Source: Spirochaetota bacterium
GTDB lineage: Bacteria > Spirochaetota > Brachyspiria > Brachyspirales > JACRPF01
Assembly: GCA_016214035.1 (NCBI GenBank)
Contig: JACRPF010000018.1
Coordinates: 62,001-126,000 of the forward strand
DNA: 64,000 nucleotides
Direction: 5' to 3'
The notes under the pieces were generated by a model. The model searched no databases, was not told where the DNA came from, and was given only the letters and a program-made list of their open reading frames with translations. This document shows, piece after piece, positions 8,382 through 16,641 of the stretch; position 1 is the first letter of the stretch, and every line of letters starts with the position of its first letter. The position numbers were made by a program, and so were the translations under genes.

Positions 8382-8828
8382 ATGGCGTCAACCGATCTTA
8401 ACCGCGTGATGCTCATCGGCAGACTCACCGCCGATCCGAAGATCGATCAGCTGCCCACGGGTACGCAGAAAGCGTCGTTCTCGATTGCGAACAACTATTA
8501 CAGCCCCAACAAACAGAATGAAGCGAACTTTTTCGATCTTGTCGCCTTCGGCAAACTCGCCGAGATCTGCGGCACCTATTTGAAAAAGGGAAAACAGGTG
8601 GCTGTTATCGGCAGTCTCCGCCAGCAACGCTGGCAGGATAAGACCACCGGCGCGAACCGCTCGCGCGTTGAGGTAATCGTCAATGACATGCAGATGCTCG
8701 GCGCGCGCACCGACGGCGGCGACAACGCTCCCGCCGGCTCGATGAACGACGCCCCGCCCGCAAGCGCGGGAGAAACCGCACCGCCGCCGCAGGCAGGCGG
8801 ATTTGACGACGACGAAGTCCCGTTCTGA
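8382..8828 (+). CDS. ssb: Single-stranded DNA-binding protein
   Basis: The OB-fold of SSB occupies residues 1-110. It includes NRVMLIGRLTADP, ANFFDLVAFGKLAEICGTYLKKGKQ and GSLRQQRWQDK. A Gly/Ala/Pro-rich flexible linker follows, and the product ends with the acidic tip DDDEVPF that docks partner proteins in replication and repair. It lies 9 bases after rpsF, in the operon position seen in many bacteria. Confidence 0.96.
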   Translation: MASTDLNRVMLIGRLTADPKIDQLPTGTQKASFSIANNYYSPNKQNEANFFDLVAFGKLAEICGTYLKKGKQVAVIGSLRQQRWQDKTTGANRSRVEVIVNDMQMLGARTDGGDNAPAGSMNDAPPASAGETAPPPQAGGFDDDEVPF

Positions 8829-8874
8829 TGAAACCATCGAACTGATACACGATTAATTAAACAGGAGATTTACA

Positions 8875-9225
8875 ATGGCTGACGAAATACAGAACACAGA
8901 TGCACCGGTGGAAGCACCGGTATCGGCTCCGGCCGCCGCACCCGCAGGAGATCTCGCCCCCCGCGACACGCGCGATTCACGGGGCAGACGCGATGACGGC
9001 GACAAACGGAAATTCTTCAAACGCAAAGTATGTCATTTCTGCAAAAGCAAGCTTGACGTGGTCGATTACAAGGACACCAAGCTGCTTCGCCGTTTTATGA
9101 AAGAAGGCGGAAAGATTCTTCCGCACCGCTTAAGCGGCAATTGCACCAAGCATCAGCGGCTGGTGTCCCTCGCAATCAAACGGGCGCGCACCATGGCCCT
9201 CCTGCCGTATAAAGCGCGCGTATAG
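8875..9225 (+). CDS. rpsR: 30S ribosomal protein S18 with N-terminal extension
   Basis: The C-terminal 75 residues are canonical S18 ([39 protein letters not shown]). Cysteines in CHFC, plus NCTKH further on, give the zinc-binding variety of S18. The first 43 residues are a low-complexity Ala/Pro/Asp/Arg extension that most S18 proteins lack, making this one 116 residues instead of about 75. GGAG lies in the 46-bp gap after ssb. rplI, which often follows rpsR, is absent here. Confidence 0.94.
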   Translation: MADEIQNTDAPVEAPVSAPAAAPAGDLAPRDTRDSRGRRDDGDKRKFFKRKVCHFCKSKLDVVDYKDTKLLRRFMKEGGKILPHRLSGNCTKHQRLVSLAIKRARTMALLPYKARV

Positions 9226-9258
9226 GCGCCCGAGCGATAATATACAAGGAGCATTACA

Positions 9259-9702
9259 ATGGCTAAAACAGGGGAATCGGAAAAAGAAATAGTCGTCGAT
9301 GAGAAGAATATCGTAACGATACTCGCCGACGATATCGTATTCAAAGGTTCGCTGCAGTTCAAGACATCGCTCATGATCAAAGGCACCTTTGAGGGTGATA
9401 TCGATTCAACCGGCGAACTGGTCATCGGCGAGAAAGCGGTTGTCAAAGCGAAAGTCAAAAGTGCCACCATCGTCTGTTACGGCAGAATCGACGGGAATGT
9501 CGAAGCGACGAAAAGCATCATTTTCGCCCGCACGGCCGTCATCAACGGCGACATCAAGACGCCGGATCTTGTCATTCAGAGCGGATGTAAATTCAACGGC
9601 AACTGCGCGATGGTCGGCGGTTCAGCGCCGGCCGCAGCATCGGCTGCTCCCGCTTCCGGCCAACAGCAGAACGCTCCGGCAGGACTTCCGCCGAAACGCT
9701 GA
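9259..9702 (+). CDS. Bactofilin
   Basis: This 147-residue protein has the DUF583/bactofilin beta-helix core. Repeated short strands alternate hydrophobic residues with Gly and Asn turns: GSLQFKTSLMIKGTFEGDIDSTGELVIG, AKVKSATIVCYGRIDGNVEATKSIIF and NGDIKTPDLVIQ. The flexible termini, including an Ala/Pro/Gln tail, are typical. Bactofilins polymerise without nucleotide and act in cell shape, envelope organisation or placement of peptidoglycan enzymes. It follows rpsR by 33 bp with a good AAGGAG and may be read through from that operon. Confidence 0.92.
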   Translation: MAKTGESEKEIVVDEKNIVTILADDIVFKGSLQFKTSLMIKGTFEGDIDSTGELVIGEKAVVKAKVKSATIVCYGRIDGNVEATKSIIFARTAVINGDIKTPDLVIQSGCKFNGNCAMVGGSAPAAASAAPASGQQQNAPAGLPPKR

Positions 9703-9731
9703 CCGGCAGATCGCAGCAACGGTGACGGCTC

Positions 9732-10433
9732 GTGAGCAGCGCTGATACTCTTTTTGTAAAAGGCCTTACGAACGTTTCCTGCATCGATTACCCCGGACGT
9801 ATTGCCGTCATGCTCTTCACCGCAGGATGTAATTTCCGTTGCGGCTATTGCCATAATCCGTCGCTTATCAGCTCCGCACAGGATGCATTTGAGCCATTCG
9901 CATCCGTCAGGGAACGTCTTGTTTCCCGGCGGGCACTTGCCGACGGCGTTGTCATCACCGGCGGTGAGCCGACGATACATGACGTGCTTCCTTCGGTGAT
10001 CGAACAGATACATGCGCTTGGTTTCCCGGTAAAACTAGACACCAACGCGAGTATGCCGTCCGTTCTGGAGCAATGCCTCCCGTTTCTGGACTACATCGCT
10101 GTCGACATAAAAACATCACTCCGGCGATACGATCACGTCTGCCGGCTGCCATTGCAGGAAATATCCGCGCGCATCGAGCGCTCGCTTGAACTGCTTCGCA
10201 CATCGGGAAAATCTTTTGAAATACGTATCACCGCCTCGCCGGATATCGTCGATGCAGAGGCGATCGAGGAGATGCTGCCGATGCTCGTGAATACGCATGT
10301 GCATCTGCAGCAGTTCAGTCCGGCGGTTACGCTCGATGAATCATACCGCTCGCTCATCCCCTACCCGCCGAGCAGACTTGAAACCTTCGCCGCGCGCATA
10401 CGCACCGTGGCGGCGGCGTGCACGGTACGTTGA
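9732..10433 (+). CDS. Radical SAM activating enzyme, NrdG / PflA-like (COG1180)
   Basis: The [4Fe-4S]-binding CxxxCxxC motif is CNFRCGYC at residues about 35-42, preceded by SCIDYPGRIAVMLFTAGC. The SAM-binding GGEP block is ITGGEPTIHD. This is the short form that activates anaerobic ribonucleotide reductase or glycyl-radical enzymes and is often annotated as the anaerobic RNR activating protein. No glycyl-radical partner is in the window. The start appears to be GTG at 9732. It runs straight into folC, with only two bases between its stop and the folC ATG. Confidence 0.87.
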   Translation: MSSADTLFVKGLTNVSCIDYPGRIAVMLFTAGCNFRCGYCHNPSLISSAQDAFEPFASVRERLVSRRALADGVVITGGEPTIHDVLPSVIEQIHALGFPVKLDTNASMPSVLEQCLPFLDYIAVDIKTSLRRYDHVCRLPLQEISARIERSLELLRTSGKSFEIRITASPDIVDAEAIEEMLPMLVNTHVHLQQFSPAVTLDESYRSLIPYPPSRLETFAARIRTVAAACTVR

Positions 10434-10435
10434 CC

Positions 10436-11746
10436 ATGCAGTTCAAAAATTACAATGAAGCGCTTGATTTCCTCTACTCATTCATCGATTATGAGACGCG
10501 TCGCACCGCGGATTATTCCCCCGAAAACTATAATCTGGCACGCACCCGAACGCTGCTTGAACGCATGGGCGTCCGGCAGTCATTCAAGGCCATTCACGTA
10601 GCCGGAACCAAAGGCAAAGGCACCACCACGATGCTTACGGCGGGCATGCTGTCCGCCATGGGCTTCCGCACCGGGGCTTTCACGTCGCCGCATCTTACCG
10701 ATGTCCGCGAACGCATCACCATTAACGGACGGATGATCAGCGTCCCGGACCTGACCGCGCTCATCGGACGTGCCGCGGATGCTGTTGAACAATTATCGAC
10801 GGAGATGAAGCCCACAACGTTTGAACTCTTCACCGCCATCGCGTTCGCCCACTTTGAATCGGAACATGTCGATTGGGCCGTCATAGAGACCGGCATGGGC
10901 GGACGGCTTGATTCCACCAATGTCGTTGCGCCGGAACTTACTGTCATCACATCGATATCGTTCGACCATATGGACAAGCTCGGGAATACCCTCGGCGCCA
11001 TCGCACGGGAAAAAGCGGGCATCATCAAGAACGGCATTCCGGTCATCTCCGCCCGCCAGCCTGAGGAGGCGGCAACGGTACTGCAGACGAAAGCGCTCTA
11101 TTGCGGGGCACCGCTCTCTGTCCTCGGAAATGATTTTGATATAACGATTGACCGGCGGTCGCTTTCAGGAATGAGCATATCATACCGCTCTCCCGCCACA
11201 ACACCGCCGATGAAACTCGAGACAAAAATACTCGGCGATTTTCAGGCGGAGAACATAGCGTTATGCATACGCACCATGGAAACGCTGTTCCCGCTGCAGG
11301 ACGCCCATACGGCCGCGCATAAAGCACTTCAATCGTTCACCATGCGCGGACGATTGAACATCGTACGAAGACGCCCGCTCGTATTCGTTGACGGAGCCCA
11401 TAATCGCGACTCGATGAAAAAGCTTATCGCAAGCATACGGGCGCTGACACCCGACGCGTCCGGATACGCGGTGCTTTTCGCTCCGCTCGCCGACAAAGAC
11501 ATTACCGGCATGCTCGAAGCCATCAGAACAGTGACGCCCCATCTTATCATCTCCGCGCCGCCATCGCACAAGCATGTTGATATCGCCCGCACCGCGGAAC
11601 AAGCCGAAACAGCAGGGCTGCAAAAGGTTATTGAACCGGATTTTAAAAAAGCGGTCACTGAGCTCACGGCATACTGCAGACAGCATCGCCGGGTAGGTAT
11701 CATCACCGGTTCGCTCTATGCGGTTGCAGGCGTCTTCAGCCGATGA
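10436..11746 (+). CDS. folC: Folylpolyglutamate synthase / dihydrofolate synthase
   Basis: Mur-ligase-family enzyme that adds glutamate to dihydropteroate and folates. The P-loop is VAGTKGKGTTTM, followed by the diagnostic FTSPHLTDVRERITING. ETGMGGRLDSTNVV, the TSISFDHMDKLGNTL block and the C-terminal domain (FVDGAHNRDSMKKL) complete the signature. I take the ATG at 10436, since the alternative GTG at 10418 lies within the preceding gene. The 436-residue length is normal. The stop abuts the convergent AsmA-like gene with no gap. Confidence 0.95.
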   Translation: MQFKNYNEALDFLYSFIDYETRRTADYSPENYNLARTRTLLERMGVRQSFKAIHVAGTKGKGTTTMLTAGMLSAMGFRTGAFTSPHLTDVRERITINGRMISVPDLTALIGRAADAVEQLSTEMKPTTFELFTAIAFAHFESEHVDWAVIETGMGGRLDSTNVVAPELTVITSISFDHMDKLGNTLGAIAREKAGIIKNGIPVISARQPEEAATVLQTKALYCGAPLSVLGNDFDITIDRRSLSGMSISYRSPATTPPMKLETKILGDFQAENIALCIRTMETLFPLQDAHTAAHKALQSFTMRGRLNIVRRRPLVFVDGAHNRDSMKKLIASIRALTPDASGYAVLFAPLADKDITGMLEAIRTVTPHLIISAPPSHKHVDIARTAEQAETAGLQKVIEPDFKKAVTELTAYCRQHRRVGIITGSLYAVAGVFSR

Positions 11747-13762
11747 TCATGGCGCCGACCAGCGCACCGCCCCGCGGTCATATGAGAACGGCAGTAATTG
11801 AAACCAGCCGTCACGCGCAGCCGGTTTGAAGACCCCGGTGATATAGAGCGGATTCATGAGATTGTTATCCCTGAATGTCTCACTGAAGAGAAACACATTC
11901 GTCCGCAGCGTCAATGCATTCGATCTCATGTCGTACGATCCGCCGTCAATGCGGCAGGCCTTATCCTCTCCGTCGATCTGAATATGCGCAATATCAACAA
12001 TACCGCCGTGAAGACTTCCGGCGAGCGACATGCCGTCAAAATATTCGAACGCAGGCGCCGTGCGTCCTATTTTCATATAGATTTCATTGAGATACCTGTT
12101 ACGCATCATCCTTCCCGCTCCGGTTGAGGCGGTAACCGCAATATCGCTTCCGGAGGAGAAACCGGCGGTTGTATTAAATGAAAACGTACCGGCCACCTTG
12201 ATATCCGCGGTCGCAAAAACAAATTCCTCGCCGGCAAGCGCCTCAACCACATGATTCACATGCACACCGCGCGCCTCCAGCCTGAGCCGGTGCACAGGCG
12301 TATCCGCGCCGGCATACTCATATTCTCCCGACACAGTTCCAAGCCCGAGTGTTCCGGTTATATCACGAAGCGCAAAATAACCCGCGGCGATATCCAGTGT
12401 CAGCGCAACATCGCGGACGGCAAGACGATAGTAATTGAACTGTCCGCAGTTTATTTTCAATGCCAGTCGGAGATTTGACGACGGCTTCTGCTGCACCCGG
12501 TTCGTACCGCCGACCACAATGTCCGAAAAGTCGAAACGTGGAACACTGATCGCGGCATTCCATATCCGTGTATCGATCCGCGTCTTCGGCATCGTCACCC
12601 TCACGGGGACCTCACCGTACATCGCGAAGACCGTCACGGGGGTGATGACGCCATCCGTCACGAAAACCGTTGTCTCACGGACAGTCAACGGACGTAGAAG
12701 ACGTTCCTGCTTATAAATTATATTCTTTACATTCAGCGTAAGCGTCGGCATCTCCGACGAACGCAGATATACATCACCGCGTACCGAGGCGTTAAGCCCC
12801 AGCCGATCCACTGCAAGCGGCACATAATCCCGCAGCACCGCATGTATCAGCCATCTGTCCGTATTCCGCTGCAGCGAGACCGTAAGCGGCACACCCCGAA
12901 TCGTCTCAGCCGTTGCCATGAGCTGATTGCGGGAAATATCGTAGGTACCCGAAGCGGCGATGGTGATGTCAACCGGGGATGAGATTATAACCGGACGCAA
13001 ACGGAACCCGAGCATTGCATTAGAATAGACTACGTCAGCCGTTATCACACCGCGCGGCAAAGCTTCCGTCAGTGCCGCCCCCCCGAGCATCGATACAAAC
13101 TCGTTTTTCGGAACGAGCCGCTCCCACGGTATACGGGAAAACTTCACAACCCCGTTGGTCAGGCCGTTGCCGGCAAGCTGTACGCGTATTCCATTAACCA
13201 GCACATCAGCGGTGATAGACCGTGCGCTCATGACGGCATCACCGGTCACGGTAATCCCGCTGATATGCGCCGTCGCCCTGGAAAGTTCAAGCTCGCTGAA
13301 ATCAACCGCGATCTTTTTTCCGGAAGAAACGGCCATAATGCTTTTTATCTGATCGTACAACGCCGCTTCGATGCGGCATTCATCAAGACGCACTTTTTTT
13401 ATCGCCAGACGAAAATGCGCTATTTGCGAAAAATCGATGACAATTAGAAGCCGTTTTGCCGACAAGGTGACGCTGCCGCGCTTATCCTTAATCGTAATAT
13501 CGGATATATACGAACCGTGCCGCAGGTCGAAAACAAATGCACCGCAGGAGATAGCCATCCCATAACGTTTTCCGGTCCGCGCAATGAAGTCGCGGAGCAT
13601 CGCCTCACGCGGCATGAGCAACATGACTGAACAAAGGATCAGAAGCAAAGAAACAAGTACAATTAATATCGGGATGAACGGCTTTCTGCGCGGACGGACG
13701 ACAGAGCGCAGAATATAGGAAAGTTTATCGTAAGCCTTTCGCCTGTTCTCTTTTCTGGTCAA
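11747..13762 (-). CDS. AsmA/TamB-like single-pass envelope protein
   Basis: A basic cytoplasmic N-terminus (RKENRRK, RPRRKP) is followed by one long transmembrane segment at about residues 29-50. The remaining 620 residues are beta-rich and extracytoplasmic, with no enzyme motif. The pattern of repeated short amphipathic strands (for example LLIVIDFSQIAHFRLAIKKVRLDECRIEAAL) is that of AsmA/DUF748-type proteins that help lipids or outer-membrane components cross the periplasm. The apparent TTG start overlaps the upstream gene by 38 bases, so the true start is uncertain. The family assignment rests on architecture only. Confidence 0.6.
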   Translation of the reverse strand: MTRKENRRKAYDKLSYILRSVVRPRRKPFIPILIVLVSLLLILCSVMLLMPREAMLRDFIARTGKRYGMAISCGAFVFDLRHGSYISDITIKDKRGSVTLSAKRLLIVIDFSQIAHFRLAIKKVRLDECRIEAALYDQIKSIMAVSSGKKIAVDFSELELSRATAHISGITVTGDAVMSARSITADVLVNGIRVQLAGNGLTNGVVKFSRIPWERLVPKNEFVSMLGGAALTEALPRGVITADVVYSNAMLGFRLRPVIISSPVDITIAASGTYDISRNQLMATAETIRGVPLTVSLQRNTDRWLIHAVLRDYVPLAVDRLGLNASVRGDVYLRSSEMPTLTLNVKNIIYKQERLLRPLTVRETTVFVTDGVITPVTVFAMYGEVPVRVTMPKTRIDTRIWNAAISVPRFDFSDIVVGGTNRVQQKPSSNLRLALKINCGQFNYYRLAVRDVALTLDIAAGYFALRDITGTLGLGTVSGEYEYAGADTPVHRLRLEARGVHVNHVVEALAGEEFVFATADIKVAGTFSFNTTAGFSSGSDIAVTASTGAGRMMRNRYLNEIYMKIGRTAPAFEYFDGMSLAGSLHGGIVDIAHIQIDGEDKACRIDGGSYDMRSNALTLRTNVFLFSETFRDNNLMNPLYITGVFKPAARDGWFQLLPFSYDRGAVRWSAP

Positions 13763-14957
13763 GCAGATACATCTTCCGGTAGTATTCAGTCTGCCGCTGC
13801 ACTTCGTCGATATCGGACACCATGAGCTTGTTGTCCTTTATGGAGAACGTCTTATTATCCATCATCTTGGTGATGGCAACGCGCCCGTCGGCCGGCGGCA
13901 GGCCCACCATGCTGATAAGTTCCTTGGCACCGAAATTGAACACGAACGGCTTCTTTTTTTCAATCGTTATGTGATTCTTCTCTATGTGTGTGAGGAGCAT
14001 ATCATAGAGACGTCCCAGCGGGTCCTTGAGCATGAGATTCGCCAGATGCCGGTACGCCATCCAGATGCGTTCAGAAAGTATCTGAATGAGACGTGTCGCC
14101 AGCTGCGGCTGCGTCTTCACCATATTCTCAACGTTCGCTTTATTCACCGCCAGGAGCAGCGAATCGCCGTATGAAATCGCCGATGCGTTGCGGGGCTTGT
14201 TCTCGAGTATCGCCATTTCGCCGAAGATGTCGCCGGGCTGCAGAACCGCAAGCAGCACTTCACTGCCGCTCACAATCTTCGTTATCTTGACCTTGCCTTC
14301 CTGCAGGATATACAGTTCATTGCCCGGCTCATGTTCGCAGAATATGAACTCGCCTTCTTTTTTCCGGATATTGAACACGGTCACCGGTTTTCCGATAGTC
14401 GGATCAACCTCGCCGAGTTCGCTCAGCCGCGCTTTCACGTTGGCGACATTCAGCCCGTTGGGATTAATCTGCAGATAACGGACATAGGCGTACATGGCAA
14501 GTTTGCGGTTGCCGAGATTGTGATAATATTCAGCGATCACATAGAGATTTTCAGTATCGTCGCCGGATTCATCCTTGCTCGTAAGCTTCATGATCGACTG
14601 GTCGAAATGCCGGAGCTTCTGGCTGAATGAACGGATGATCTTCATCGCCACCGGAGTATTTCGCTGAATGAGAAGCCCGAACTGATCTTTCTTGACCGCA
14701 ATCAGCGATACATCGGTCATCGCCTGCGCCGTTTCCTCGCGCAGATGTCCGCTCATTGCGGATACGACGCCGAAGAAATCTCCCGGACCGAAGAGCTGGT
14801 TCTCCGTATCCGCGAGCTCGGCTTCCTTGGATACGCGCACCTGCCCCACTTTGATTATGAAAAAGCAGTCATTATCGCGCTTCCCTTCGATGATGATGAA
14901 GGAGCCTTTTTTGAATGTGGCGAGCGTCAGCTGTGCCGCCGGAACATTATCCGACAT
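13725..14957 (-). CDS. Double cyclic-nucleotide-binding-domain regulator
   Basis: This 410-residue protein has two cNMP-binding beta-barrels. The first is at residues about 8-125 (GSFIIIEGKRDNDCFFIIKVGQVRV), the second at about 195-310 (FIFCEHEPGNELYILQEGKVKI, GDIFGEMAILENKPRNASAI). The second contains the phosphate-binding GEMA...RNASA pattern. The first is degenerate (GVVSAMSG...REETAQA). A tetratricopeptide-like helix pair (NLYVIAEYYHNLGNRKLAMYAYVRYLQINP) links them. The C-terminus has a Crp-type winged-helix signature (GAKELISMVGLPPADGRVAITKM). Similar double-domain proteins are known from spirochaetes. It could act as a transcription factor, and the ligand is unknown. Confidence 0.82.
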   Translation of the reverse strand: MSDNVPAAQLTLATFKKGSFIIIEGKRDNDCFFIIKVGQVRVSKEAELADTENQLFGPGDFFGVVSAMSGHLREETAQAMTDVSLIAVKKDQFGLLIQRNTPVAMKIIRSFSQKLRHFDQSIMKLTSKDESGDDTENLYVIAEYYHNLGNRKLAMYAYVRYLQINPNGLNVANVKARLSELGEVDPTIGKPVTVFNIRKKEGEFIFCEHEPGNELYILQEGKVKITKIVSGSEVLLAVLQPGDIFGEMAILENKPRNASAISYGDSLLLAVNKANVENMVKTQPQLATRLIQILSERIWMAYRHLANLMLKDPLGRLYDMLLTHIEKNHITIEKKKPFVFNFGAKELISMVGLPPADGRVAITKMMDNKTFSIKDNKLMVSDIDEVQRQTEYYRKMYLLDQKREQAKGLR

Positions 14958-15025
14958 GAAACCGCCTTGTGATCACGCAAATTGACGTCATATGACAGGT
15001 AACTCCGTCCGTACTATTATCGGCA

Positions 15026-16063
15026 TTATTCCCGGATAACTTCGGCCTTTTTTTCAATACGGTTCTCTTCGATAAGCGTTTTCACGATATATTCCTGAAT
15101 TCGCTGCATTTTGCCCTGTTTGACGATCATCGCCAGCCGTTTGCGCTGCTCCGTATACGGCAGGTTCGCAATACCGTACTGCGCGGCGTAATCGCCCATA
15201 CGGTCTATCTCGGCGTCCGTGGTTTCCTTAATCAAAGGCTTCATCCGCTGTAACAGGTATTCTTCAACCAGCACCTGTTTTTTCGCAAGACGATATACCG
15301 TTTTACCTTCCGGTGTTTCCCAATAGCCCGCTTTCTTCGATTTCAATTTCAGCAACTCAGTCCCCACCAGATCGTTCGCCACATCGAGACGGACACGATC
15401 TCGGTTTCCGGGAGGGATCAATCCGTTATCTTCAAGCTTCTGGATTTTATCTTCTACCATCGATCTCAGTATCTTCACGCCGCCCACCTCGGCAATAGTA
15501 TCTTTCGACAGGTCAACGGTTACATTGAATTCCTTTTTCGCCGATTCAATTATCGTGCGGTACATTTCCGTCATCTTTTTCTGCTGCACGAGTGATTCGA
15601 TCTGCCGTTTCACATCCTCATAACGAATCGCCGCCCCGTTGGGTATCCTGCCTTTCATCTCATCGAACGCGGCACGCTTTTCGGCATCACTGATAATCAT
15701 ATTGCTTCCACCTACCAGCGACAAGGCGTAATACTGAACCACCTGCGAAGCGCACTGCTCATTGATCGCCGTTATAACGGTCTTGTTCGTATCAAGCTTC
15801 ATGGTCAATGCTTCGAGATAGATCAGCTCTTTCTCGATCATCTTGTTCAGAAACGCGAGCTTTTCATCGTCGCTGCCGTAAAAACGAGTCACATCATCCT
15901 TCGACAGTCCGGATTTCCGTGCGAATACATTGAATTCCTCACGGTAATCCTGCAGGGTGATCTTCTGTTTGCCGTTGATTCGTGCTACCCATGCATCATC
16001 GGCACCGCAACTGAGGAAGGCAAGCGCGAGCGCGCATACTAAAAACATTCCATTTTTTCTCAT
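15026..16063 (-). CDS. Lipoprotein of SurA/PrsA-like chaperone type
   Basis: I start at the ATG at 16063, which follows AAGGG and gives a textbook lipoprotein signal (MRKNGMFLVCALALAFLSC). A longer frame upstream has no signal sequence at its start. The mature part has the helical SurA_N pattern (ARINGKQKITLQDYREEFNVFA, then LNKMIEKELIYLEALTMKL), and a second similar helical section follows. No parvulin PPIase active-site block is visible, so this is a SurA N-domain-like chaperone or a relative. It probably sits in the periplasm, anchored by lipid, and helps outer-membrane proteins fold. Confidence 0.7.
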   Translation of the reverse strand: MRKNGMFLVCALALAFLSCGADDAWVARINGKQKITLQDYREEFNVFARKSGLSKDDVTRFYGSDDEKLAFLNKMIEKELIYLEALTMKLDTNKTVITAINEQCASQVVQYYALSLVGGSNMIISDAEKRAAFDEMKGRIPNGAAIRYEDVKRQIESLVQQKKMTEMYRTIIESAKKEFNVTVDLSKDTIAEVGGVKILRSMVEDKIQKLEDNGLIPPGNRDRVRLDVANDLVGTELLKLKSKKAGYWETPEGKTVYRLAKKQVLVEEYLLQRMKPLIKETTDAEIDRMGDYAAQYGIANLPYTEQRKRLAMIVKQGKMQRIQEYIVKTLIEENRIEKKAEVIRE

Positions 16064-16164
16064 ACCGGACCCTTGATAATAATAACCAGCAGTATACAGC
16101 ATAACGGGAGAATGCGCAAGGTTCGCATCTACCGGCCTTTCGCCCGGGCAAAAATAGGATTTGC

Positions 16165-16193
16165 TTGACAAATCAAGGGAAATAGCATACTGT
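16165..16193 (+). promoter_or_regulatory. Candidate promoter and 5' hairpin of the acidic-protein gene
   Basis: A perfect TTGACA (16165-16170) is followed after 17 bp by a weak TACTGT. The leader then contains a 7-bp hairpin, ACGCCGG (16204-16210) pairing with CCGGCGT (16228-16234), upstream of the GAGGTGA ribosome-binding site. Confidence 0.4.
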
Positions 16194-16266
16194 AGGCGCG
16201 TGAACGCCGGATTATGAAGTCATTTCACCGGCGTCGACTACACATAACAATCTTACGAGGTGACGT

Positions 16267-16617
16267 ATGACCTTCGACGCACAAGCACAAAAACGCCTAC
16301 TGCTGTGGCTCATGATTGAGCTTGCGAAAAAGGACGAAGATGAGGAAGACGAGGACGCCGATGAGGAAGCACTCGACGACGAGGACATCGACGATGAAGC
16401 GCTTGACGACGAGGACATCGACGATGAAGCACTCGAAGACGAGGACCTCGACGATGAAGCGCTCGAAGACGAAGAATTTGATGACGAGGAATTCGACGAC
16501 GAGGAATTCGACGACGAAGATCTGGAAAGTGAAGACCTTGATGATGAAGATCTTGAAGATGATGAAGAAGAAGAGGATGATGATTTTGACGACGACTTCG
16601 AAGATGAAGAAAAATAG
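16267..16617 (+). CDS. Extremely acidic pentad-repeat protein
   Basis: This 116-residue protein has a start supported by a near-perfect GAGGTGA eight bases before the ATG. Residues 1-22 form a short amphipathic/hydrophobic helix (RLLLWLMIELA). The remaining 94 residues contain 72 Asp or Glu (77%). They run in a five-residue period of four acidic residues plus Ile, Leu, Ala or Phe (DDEDI, DDEAL, EDEDL, DDEEF). I know no family with this sequence. Possible roles are a nucleic-acid mimic, a histone-like-protein or cation buffer, or a chaperone tail. None is shown. It precedes the aminotransferase by 24 bp. Confidence 0.75.
   Translation: MTFDAQAQKRLLLWLMIELAKKDEDEEDEDADEEALDDEDIDDEALDDEDIDDEALEDEDLDDEALEDEEFDDEEFDDEEFDDEDLESEDLDDEDLEDDEEEEDDDFDDDFEDEEK
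16381..16515 (+). repeat. In-frame tandem DNA repeat coding the acidic pentads
   Basis: Three near-identical 30-bp units (16381-16410, 16411-16440, 16441-16470) are followed by three 15-bp units (16471-16485, 16486-16500, 16501-16515) based on GAGGAATTCGACGAC. The unit length is a multiple of three, so gain or loss of copies keeps the frame. This points to growth by replication slippage. Confidence 0.85.
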
Positions 16618-16641
16618 TACTATCGCACCGGCGGTTCTCAG

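Noticed and set aside
16381-16515. CRISPR-like or intergenic repeat array
   Set aside because: Repeats are contiguous without spacers, keep one reading frame and code for the acidic pentads.
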